From NCBI GenBank assembly GCA_028768545.1, contig CP054838.1:4275001-4339000 (forward strand): a DNA stretch of 64,000 nt, given 5' to 3'. The notes beneath the pieces were generated by a model. The model was not told the DNA's origin and ran no database searches. It worked only from the letters and a program-made list of their open reading frames with translations. This document shows, in pieces, positions 54,830 to 62,286 of this stretch (position 1 is the stretch's first letter; every line of letters begins with the position of its first letter). This stretch comes from Desulfobacter sp. (GTDB lineage Bacteria > Desulfobacterota > Desulfobacteria > Desulfobacterales > Desulfobacteraceae). The translations under genes and the position numbers were made by a program.

Positions 54830-56195
54830 GGTTCATCCGATTAATGCGTACCTTTTATTGTGAAGGTCCAAAAGTTTCAACCTGAAAAACTCCGAATCCC
54901 TGTATCCATAAGCTTTCCGTTTCATGGTTTTTATCTTGTTATTTGTCCCTTCTAAAGGACCTGTAGATATCCTGTAATCATAGTATGAAAGGATTCTTTG
55001 CCTTTGCACAGCCAAGGTCTTGGCAAATTTCATCAACATTGGAATTTTGGAAATATTGGCCAGATTGATCCAATTGCTGACTATCTTTTCAGCTGTTTCT
55101 TTTTTCTTTTAATTCCATATTTGCCTGAGTTCCTCTTTCATATAGTAGACTACCAATAGCGGCTGATTTATTTTCAATGCTTCTTCTAACCGTTGGGCCT
55201 CCTTCTTGTCATCACTGAGGTTTTCGGGATTTTTTAACAAAAGCCACCGGACTCCCTTCAGAAGTTTTTGTTGCCCGGTATTGGCAAGAAGGTTGTAGAG
55301 CTTTCGCCTGAAATCCGACAGTTTCTCATTGAACAATTTAACAACATGAAATCTGTCAAAGACAATTGCTGAACCAGAAAGATTTTCAATAACAGCACTC
55401 AAGTATGCCGGGGACATATCGATGCTGACGGCTTTGATTTTTGCTTTCGATATTTTCACTTTTGTCCAAAAAGATTTCAAAGCTTCACCACCTTTTCCTT
55501 CTCCCACGTGCAGAATTCTACCGGATTCCAGATCCATCACGATGGTCAAGTATTTATGCCCTTTCCCTATGGAAATTTCATCTATGGCAATCTGCCGGAC
55601 TTTCTCAAGGGGGATATTTCGATAACGCCTCAGCAGGTCTTCTTTCTGGATCTGCTTTATCGTATCCCAGCTGATCCTTAAATGGATGGCAATATCTTTG
55701 ATTGTCATGAACTGAGACAACTCCAAGACATACCGTTCAAAAGCCCGGGTATAGCTTTTCCCCTCCTGGGCAAAGGATAGTTTGATTTGCCGGACAAATT
55801 GACAGAACGAACACCAAATTCTCTGGATAGCCGTCCTGAGAATCACGGGTTTTGAACCTACCGGTATTGTTCTGAGATCTCTTGTCACAATCCCTTTCCT
55901 GGTGACGGACCTGGAATTACATTCCGGGCATTTTACCGCCTCCGGTTTTGGTATGAGTTCAAAAGTGATTATTCCACCGATGAAACGCGTTGTTTTATAA
56001 AAGTAGTCACGAAGGCCAAAGGCATGGTATATGAAGCTTGTGGACATTAATTCATTCTCCGATTTTGTGCAAATAACACAAAAAAATTAGAACATGATCA
56101 TGTTCACACCATCATTTCAAGCATAAAAATCCTTACTGTGTTATTGCCTTCCCAGTGATGTTTCTCAGTCCAGGTACGCGATTTTCTGATGAACC
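54830..56195 (-). mobile_element. ISL3-family insertion sequence, copy 3 (decayed, no target duplication)
   Basis: 1366 bp with the same ends as copies 1 and 2, but the flanks differ: AAAAAAAG on the left (54822-54829) and ATTATTAC on the right (56196-56203), so no 8-bp duplication. Several point differences from copy 2 are visible (for example near 54999, 55103-55111, 55144 and 56070). The CoA-transferase codons on both sides still line up except for about 2 missing bases, so a small flanking deletion is likely. This is the oldest of the three copies. Confidence 0.9.
54833..56047 (-). pseudogene. ISL3-family transposase, copy 3, nonsense-mutated
   Basis: Same protein as copies 1 and 2 up to LRQIWN, where CAA has become TAA (55109-55111); the remainder (LMKFAKTLAVQRQRILSYYD) also has a His-to-Gln change. 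The Glu of the DDE triad (GPLEGTNNK) lies beyond the stop, so the truncated protein cannot be active. It could still be mobilised by the intact copies. Confidence 0.93.
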
Positions 56196-56810
56196 ATTAT
56201 TACCAACAAAAAAAAGAAAATCAACACGGGATATTCAACCACCAGCCTGATCATGGGCACCCAAAATCTATATGACTATGTGGACATGCGCTCCCAAGTC
56301 CAGATGCGGCCGTGCATGTATACCAATGCTGCCGGCACCATCCAGGCATGCAGCCCTTTTCTGTCCGTAAACACGGCCATTGGCGTCGATTTAAGCGAGA
56401 ATGTATGGGCGGATTTCATTGACCCTTCCCGGTATTACGGTGGCGTGGGCGGCCAGCCTGATTTTGTCAGGGCGCTTAGCCACAGGCACTACGGCACACC
56501 GGTGATTGCCATGAAAAGCCTTGCCCGAAGCGGCAAGTCAAAAATTGTACCGGCCTGCCCCTCAGGCATTACCCTTACGGCATCTGCCTATGACGGGGTG
56601 GAGATTGTCACGGAATACAGAATCGCAGACCTAAGGGATCTGCCGTTGGGATTTAAAGGCCTTGCCATTGCCAGTATCTCCCATCCAGATCACCGGGAAA
56701 CCTTGCTCAAAACCATTTTTGATGATCCGAGGATGACAAAGCCAAAAGGATTTTCCTTGGATAAAATCCCGCCCGGGGTAACCATGTATTCAGGAAAAGT
56801 GGGATTGTAA
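56196..56810 (+). pseudogene. Acetyl-CoA hydrolase/CoA-transferase-family protein, C-terminal half
   Basis: Continues the gene broken at 54829: in frame from the IS border it reads IITNKKKKINTGYSTTSLIM, then GTQNLYDYVDMRSQVQMRPC, RYYGGVGGQPDFVRALSHRH and YDGVEIVTEYRIADLRDLPL. The GGVGGQPDF loop is typical of the family. The position that normally holds the catalytic Glu (ALEVDL in the neighbour at 57279) here reads AIGVDLSEN, with Gly instead. Ends TAA at 56808-56810. The two halves together give about 470 residues, a normal length. Confidence 0.85.
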
Positions 56811-56916
56811 CAGCCATGATCCCCCGGGTATGACACCAAGGGTATCAGCCAACGACCTGAGCCCAGAGCGGATCAGGATTCAAACACTAAAAAAAACTTC
56901 GACCCCGTCATGGGCC

Positions 56917-57050
56917 AAAGCCCGCATATTTCACAAAGCGTTTTTGCCTTAGCTGCAAGGCACAGACCGAGAAGCCGTAGTCCTTTACTGCGAGCGGACT
57001 GTAACGCAGCAGATGAGGTAAAACGCCTTGTCCGAAGGGTAATGTTTTGT
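56917..57050. repeat. Palindromic dispersed repeat (MITE/REP-like), long copy
   Basis: A roughly 130-base non-coding element. Its inner arms pair: AGCGTTTTTGCCTTAGCTGC (56937-56956) against the complement of GCAGATGAGGTAAAACGCC (57009-57027). Its outer part, CCCGCATATTTCAC...TTTGCCTTAGCTGCAAGGC, is repeated in inverted orientation at 59141-59187. It occupies the middle of a 468-base gap (56811-57278) in which no gene is seen; TTGTCC-16-TATAAT (57028-57055) at its right edge could be a promoter. Confidence 0.6.
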
Positions 57051-57278
57051 ATAATGGAAAACGACTTAAAAAACGACACAACCAATTATAATAATATAAC
57101 TTTTTGGTAAAATACTTAAAATTTCATGAAATATTCGGGATAGCCCTGAACGTGATGGAAAAAAGCCTGGGATTTAGGTCCATGAATGGCAGCTTGGTTT
57201 CTGCTGTACTTTAAGATAAATATGGTTAATAATTAGAAATTTGCAGATCAATCCCATTGACCCGGCAGGAGATAAACT

Positions 57279-59135
57279 ATGGATCTAAAACAGGCATGCC
57301 CGGAAAAACTGCTGACCCCGGAAGAGAGTGTCAAAAAAATTCAAAACGGTTCCAGGGTTTTTATCGGCACAGGATGCGGTGAGCCCCAGCGGTTGATCAG
57401 GGCAATGATTGAAAACCAGTCCATCCAAGATATTATCATTTACCAGATGATGTCCGCCACCCTCTCCGAATATGTCAATGATGAAAATTTTCTATCCCGG
57501 TTCTCCATTAAACTCTTTTTTATTTCCATGCTCATGCGGCAGTTTGCCTTTGAAGGAAAGATTGACTATATACCGGTATATCTTTCCCAGATTCCCAAAA
57601 TTTTCAAAGACAATGAAATCGGCCTTGATATTGCCCTGATCCAGGTCTGCCCGCCGGACAAACACGGATTCTGTTCTCTGGGCATTTCAGTGGATATCAC
57701 CCTGTCCGGGATGAAAAATGCCGACCTGGTCATTGGACAGATCAACCCCCAGATGCCAAGGACCTGGGGAGATTCTCTGGTCCATATTGATGAAATTGAC
57801 TTTCTCGTGGAATATGAAGAGCCTTTGCTGGAATCCCTGCCCGAGACAAAAAATCAAAAGGTGATCGAACGTATCGGGCACTACGTGAATCAGCTGGTGG
57901 ATGACGGGGCCACACTCCAGATCGGATTCGGCCATCTGCCCGACGCAGTCATGCCCTATCTGGCCAATAAAAAAGATTTGGGCATTCACACCCAGGTCAT
58001 CACGGACGGTCTTCTGCCTTTGTTCCGGCAAAAGGCCATTACCAACCGCCAGAAAAACTACCTTGAAGACCGGGCCGTCACCTCCCTGTGTATGGGATCA
58101 AAAGAACTGTATGAATTTGTCAACGACAACCCCATGTTCTATTTTCGCTCCTCGGAATTTGTCAACGACCCCAATGTGATTGCAAAAAATGATCATTTCA
58201 TCTCCATCAGTTCTGCCTTAGAAGTGGATCTTACCGGACAGATCTGCACCGACTCCAAAGGCTATCTCTTCTACTCGGGCATTGGGGATCAGGTGGATTT
58301 TATACGGGGATCTTCCATGTCAAAGGGAGGATTTTCCATTGTGATCATCCCCTCCACAGCACAGAACGGGGAGGTCTCCCGTATTGTTCCCCACTTGAGT
58401 GAAGGGGCGGGGGTGGCCACCACAAGGGGGGATATTGATATTATTGTCACAGAATACGGGATTGCCGAAATAAGACGTAAAAGCATTTCACAACGGGTCA
58501 TGGAACTGGCACAGATCGCCCATCCCAAATTCAGGAGCGAGCTGATCGCCCAGGCCAAACAGCGGCATTATATCTTTCCCGACCAATTGCCGCCCACCAG
58601 CCAGGACCTTCTTTTTTTGGACTCCTACAAAAACACCATGACCCTGCCCGGGGGAAAAAGCCTTGAGGTAAGACCTTTGCTCCCGTCGGACGAATTTGAA
58701 TCCAGACACTTTTTTTATTCCCTTCAGGAAGATTCCATCTATTACCGGTTCTTTAATAAAAGAAAGGTCTTTTCCAGAAAAATGCTCCAGCAGCAATGGG
58801 CTGAAGTGGATTATCGGCGGAACATGAGCCTCATTGCCCTGGTGCAAAAAGGCCGGCGCAAACAGATTGTGGCCATTGGCTCCTATGCTGAAGTTGGAGA
58901 GGATGTGGCTGAGGTTGCCTTCCTGGTCAAAGAAGAGCTTCACGGCAAAGGCATTGGCTCCTTTTTACTCGATGACCTGGAAAAAATCGCCAAGAAAAAT
59001 AACTATACCCAGTTTATTGCAACGGTATTGGCGGAAAATCAAAAAATGCTCTACGTGTTTGGGAAAAAATACCCCGATGCAAAATTCATCCGTTCCGGCA
59101 CAGGAGAGGTGGAAGTGGAAATGCCATTTTCCTGA
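57279..59135 (+). CDS. CoA-transferase/acetyl-CoA hydrolase fused to a GNAT acetyltransferase domain
   Basis: 618 residues. Residues 1-430 are a CoA-transferase of the acetyl-CoA hydrolase family: ALIQVCPPDKHGFCSLGISV, DGATLQIGFGHLPDAVMPYL, ISISSALEVDLTGQI (catalytic Glu) and SGIGDQVDFIRGSSMSKGG, then DIIVTEYGIAEIRRKSISQR. Residues about 460-618 are a GNAT domain (VRPLLPSDEFESRHFFYSLQ, VAEVAFLVKEELHGKGIGSF LLDDLEKIA, with the HGKGIGS acetyl-CoA loop). Such fusions occur in anaerobic deltaproteobacteria; the GNAT part may acetylate a partner enzyme such as the acyl-CoA synthetase encoded next door. Start ATG follows CAGGAG. Intact. Confidence 0.92.
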   Translation: MDLKQACPEKLLTPEESVKKIQNGSRVFIGTGCGEPQRLIRAMIENQSIQDIIIYQMMSATLSEYVNDENFLSRFSIKLFFISMLMRQFAFEGKIDYIPVYLSQIPKIFKDNEIGLDIALIQVCPPDKHGFCSLGISVDITLSGMKNADLVIGQINPQMPRTWGDSLVHIDEIDFLVEYEEPLLESLPETKNQKVIERIGHYVNQLVDDGATLQIGFGHLPDAVMPYLANKKDLGIHTQVITDGLLPLFRQKAITNRQKNYLEDRAVTSLCMGSKELYEFVNDNPMFYFRSSEFVNDPNVIAKNDHFISISSALEVDLTGQICTDSKGYLFYSGIGDQVDFIRGSSMSKGGFSIVIIPSTAQNGEVSRIVPHLSEGAGVATTRGDIDIIVTEYGIAEIRRKSISQRVMELAQIAHPKFRSELIAQAKQRHYIFPDQLPPTSQDLLFLDSYKNTMTLPGGKSLEVRPLLPSDEFESRHFFYSLQEDSIYYRFFNKRKVFSRKMLQQQWAEVDYRRNMSLIALVQKGRRKQIVAIGSYAEVGEDVAEVAFLVKEELHGKGIGSFLLDDLEKIAKKNNYTQFIATVLAENQKMLYVFGKKYPDAKFIRSGTGEVEVEMPFS

Positions 59136-59140
59136 GGCCA

Positions 59141-59190
59141 GACGCCTTGCAGCCAAAGCAAAGTCGATTCGTGAAATATGCGGGCCAAAC
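59141..59190. repeat. Palindromic dispersed repeat, partial copy
   Basis: Bases ACGCCTTGCAGCCAAAGC to GTGAAATATGCGGGCC match the complement of the outer arm of the element at 56917-57050 with few differences. It starts 6 bases after the CoA-transferase/GNAT stop. Only one arm is present. Confidence 0.6.
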
Positions 59191-59272
59191 ACCAGTGTCA
59201 GAATCAGGCGCGGGCGTGGCCTTTTTAGGGTCTCTGGACAGAATCACGGTCCGGGTGCCGTGATCAATCGTA

Positions 59273-59303
59273 CAAAAAATGCCCCTGATCACCCAAGGGC
59301 ATT
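59273..59303 (-). terminator. Intrinsic terminator after the acyl-CoA synthetase gene
   Basis: In the minus direction: AATGCCC, 12-base loop, GGGCATT, then a T run (complement of ACAAAAAAT at 59272-59280). It lies 16 bases past the stop of the synthetase gene. Confidence 0.75.
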
Positions 59304-59318
59304 GAATGGGGTAACCCC

Positions 59319-61079
59319 CTATTTATTTTTTGAGCTCAGCTCTGGGAAATCCCAGTAAAAATACTCTTTTATTTCATCTTCCCCGTCCGTATCCATACGG
59401 CTGACTTCATTTTCTCTGAGTTCAATACGACGGATCTTGCCTGAAATGGTCTTGGGTACCTCCTGAACAAATTCTATAATCCTGGGAATCTTGAACTTGG
59501 CCAGAATATTCATGGTATGTTTGAACAGATCCAGGGCAAGCGCCCTGTTGCCGATGCATCCGGGATTGAGGATGACATAGGCCTTGACCAGCTGGTAGCG
59601 ATTTGGATCCGGAGCCCCCACCACAGCAGCCTCGGCCACGCCCGGATGCTCCAGCAGGGCGCTTTCCACCTCAAAGGGACCGATCCTGTAATCACTGGAT
59701 TTGATCACATCATCGGCCCGGCCCACAAACCACCAATACCCGTCCTCATCAAAGGAGGCCCGGTCACCGGTGTAGTAGAAGTTATCCACAAAAACCGAAC
59801 TCATTTTTTCAGGATTTCCAATATACTCGGAAAAAAGGCCGATGGCCTGCCAATTATCCATCTTGACCACGATATGGCCGACCTGATCGGGCCGGGTAAT
59901 CTCATTTCCCTCATCGTCGGCCAAGGCCACGTCATACATGAACGAAGGCCTTCCAAAAGATCCTGACCGCATCTTGCCCGCCATCCAGGGGTAATTGCCG
60001 ATCATGGCTGTGGACTCGGTCTGGCCGTAAAAATCCCTGATTTCCGTACCCGTATGGTTTTTCCACTGGGTAATCACTTCAGGATTCAAAGGTTCCCCCG
60101 CAGATATGGACTGGCGAAGGCAGGAAAGGTCAAACGTGTCAAGATCCATGTTCACAAACATGCGCCAAGCCGTGGGCGGCCCGCAAAAAGTGGTGACCTT
60201 ATTTCTGGCCAGGGCATTGAGATAGGCCTGTCCGTCCATGGTGTCAAATCTAAAGCCGGCAACCGTGGCCCCCACGTTAAAGGGAACAAAAAACGAAGAC
60301 CAGGCCCATTTGGCCCATCCCGGAGCGCTCAGATTATGGTGAATATCATCGGATCTTACCCCGATCATGACGCTGGTTGATAAATGGCCCACAGGATAAG
60401 AAACAGCTGTATGGCCCACCCGCTTGGGAAGCCCTGTGGTGCCCGAGGTAAAAAAGCAGAAGAGAATCTCATCGGATGCGGTCTGAGCAGCCGTTGCCTG
60501 GTCAGATTCATTTTCGATTTCATCAAAGGAAATCCACCCCTCTTTTTTTCCAAACACCAGTTTAACCTTTGGATAGATTCCGGTCTCTTCCATGGCTTTT
60601 TCAAGAATATCCACAGAGGTCTCATCGGCCATAATAACATCGGGCTTATAGGTTTCGAACCTGAACTCAAGCTCTCTTGGGGTCATGGTGGTGGCGGTGG
60701 GCACGGACACGATACCCGCCTTGATACAGGCCAGGCTTGCAAACCAGATTTCAGGGCAAAGGGGCGTCATCATGTACATATTGGACTTTTGCGCCACGCC
60801 TTTGGCCCTTAAAAAATTAATCAGTTGATTGGACTTTTGACAAAGCGCCTGATAGGAAAAAGAACTGGTTTCCAAGGTATGGATATTATGATAAATCAGG
60901 GCAAGTTTGTCCGGGTTCTGGGCCACATGGATGTCTTCAAAAACCTCTTGGGCCCAGTTAAAATGCGCGGGAAGAGTCATGGCATTCAGATTTTCAAAGA
61001 ATGATTCGGCTTTGACCTGTTTTTCCCCATTGTCTGGCATCTGGTTGATACGGATGACCTCTTTAAAAAGCGCTTTCAT
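59319..61079 (-). CDS. AMP-forming acyl-CoA synthetase
   Basis: 586 residues of the ANL superfamily. P-loop LFCFFTSGTTGLPKRVGHTA, core motifs TTFCGPPTAWRMF and IRDFYGQTESTAMIGNYPWM, hinge VGRADDVIKSSDYRIGPFEV and the C-terminal catalytic lysine in VPKTISGKIRRIELRENEV are all present. The closest type is medium-chain or acetyl/propionyl-CoA synthetase (MACS-like); the exact acid cannot be read from sequence. It activates a carboxylic acid to its CoA ester at the cost of ATP. Start ATG follows AAGGAG. It converges with the CoA-transferase/GNAT gene, suggesting shared fatty-acid or acetate metabolism. Intact. Confidence 0.93.
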   Translation of the reverse strand: MKALFKEVIRINQMPDNGEKQVKAESFFENLNAMTLPAHFNWAQEVFEDIHVAQNPDKLALIYHNIHTLETSSFSYQALCQKSNQLINFLRAKGVAQKSNMYMMTPLCPEIWFASLACIKAGIVSVPTATTMTPRELEFRFETYKPDVIMADETSVDILEKAMEETGIYPKVKLVFGKKEGWISFDEIENESDQATAAQTASDEILFCFFTSGTTGLPKRVGHTAVSYPVGHLSTSVMIGVRSDDIHHNLSAPGWAKWAWSSFFVPFNVGATVAGFRFDTMDGQAYLNALARNKVTTFCGPPTAWRMFVNMDLDTFDLSCLRQSISAGEPLNPEVITQWKNHTGTEIRDFYGQTESTAMIGNYPWMAGKMRSGSFGRPSFMYDVALADDEGNEITRPDQVGHIVVKMDNWQAIGLFSEYIGNPEKMSSVFVDNFYYTGDRASFDEDGYWWFVGRADDVIKSSDYRIGPFEVESALLEHPGVAEAAVVGAPDPNRYQLVKAYVILNPGCIGNRALALDLFKHTMNILAKFKIPRIIEFVQEVPKTISGKIRRIELRENEVSRMDTDGEDEIKEYFYWDFPELSSKNK

Positions 61080-61224
61080 ACCGTTAAAACTCTCCTTGCA
61101 ATCCGGATTAATGTTATGTATAGGTGATGCAAAAATATAGATTTTTATAATGGATCACCCATAGCTTGTCAAAATTTTTTTTACCCCGGAACTTGCGGGG
61201 CACCCCCAAAACCCAGGCCAACCC

Positions 61225-62223
61225 ATGACAAAAGATACCATTACCCTTATTCTGGCGCCCCTGCAAGGGTTCACTGATCTAACCTTCAGAACCGTGTATG
61301 CAGATCATTTTTCAGGCATTGATCTTGCCGTGGCCCCCTTTATTTCCACCATGGGCGAACAACGGCTGAAACCCTCAAGAATCAAAGATGTGGACCCTGA
61401 AAAGAATAAAAACCTGTTTGTTATTCCCCAGATCCTGAGCAATGTGGCCAAGGATTTTATCTTTCTGGCCGACCATCTAAATGCCATGGGCCATAACCAG
61501 GTAAACTGGAACCTTGGCTGTCCCCACTCAAAAATAGCCAAGAAACAGCGGGGATCCGGCCTGCTTCTCTATCCTGAAAAAATAGACGCCCTCCTGTCCG
61601 AAATCATTCCTGAAATGGCCCCCTCGTTGAGCGTCAAAATTCGTCTTGGCCGACGAAACAAAGATGAAATCCATGAACTTTTAGCGGTGTTCAACCGGCA
61701 TTCCATTGACGAAATCATCCTCCACCCCCGGACCGGGGAGCAGATGTATACCGGCAGATCCGATCTGGACGCCTTTGAAAGGGCAAGCCAGAGCACACAA
61801 CATCCACTCACCTATAACGGGGATATTGTGGATCTTGCATCCTACACCCATGTTCAAAAAAAATTCCCAAATATCAACCGGATCATGATCGGCCGGGGCA
61901 TTCTGTCCAACCCCTTTCTTGGGGAAGAGATCAAAAACATTCACCCCACCCCCCAAGATCCGTCACAGCGGCTGGCAAGACTCAGGGCGTTTCATGACGA
62001 TCTTTTTGCCGCCTACGGCAAAATTTTTTCAGGGCCCGCCCACCTGACCGGACGGATGAAAGGGGTCTGGAGTTATCTTGGCCCTTCCTTTGAAAACAGC
62101 AAAAAACCGTTGAAAAAAATTGTCAAAGCAAGATCTGTCCCGGCGTACGAGGAGCGGGTAAATGCTTTTTTCGATCTAAACCTTAGGTTTAATCCAGGCC
62201 GGCACAAGGCCGGCACAAATTAA
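61225..62223 (+). CDS. tRNA-dihydrouridine synthase (Dus family)
   Basis: 332 residues. FMN-barrel motifs LILAPLQGFTDLTFRTVYAD, NQVNWNLGCPHSKIAKKQRG SGLL (with the catalytic Cys), SLSVKIRLGRRNKDEI, IDEIILHPRTGEQMYTGRSD, and IMIGRGILSNPFLGEEIKNI. The enzyme reduces uridines in tRNA using a flavin. Its subgroup resembles the short deltaproteobacterial/Bacteroidetes-type Dus rather than DusB; a nifR3/fis context is absent. Start ATG has only a weak site upstream. Divergent from the synthetase gene across a 145-base gap with no other feature seen. Intact. Confidence 0.92.
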   Translation: MTKDTITLILAPLQGFTDLTFRTVYADHFSGIDLAVAPFISTMGEQRLKPSRIKDVDPEKNKNLFVIPQILSNVAKDFIFLADHLNAMGHNQVNWNLGCPHSKIAKKQRGSGLLLYPEKIDALLSEIIPEMAPSLSVKIRLGRRNKDEIHELLAVFNRHSIDEIILHPRTGEQMYTGRSDLDAFERASQSTQHPLTYNGDIVDLASYTHVQKKFPNINRIMIGRGILSNPFLGEEIKNIHPTPQDPSQRLARLRAFHDDLFAAYGKIFSGPAHLTGRMKGVWSYLGPSFENSKKPLKKIVKARSVPAYEERVNAFFDLNLRFNPGRHKAGTN

Positions 62224-62286
62224 AGCCCAACTCTGCTGCCTTGAAGCTACACCTTCATAAATTTTGCAGCCTTGGAAAAAATACGG

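Noticed and set aside
52263..56195. Composite transposon bounded by ISL3 copies 2 and 3
   Set aside because: Copy 3 is a degenerate copy lying inside a chromosomal gene, copy 2 has its own target duplication, and the segment between them is the normal upstream region of the CoA-transferase gene.
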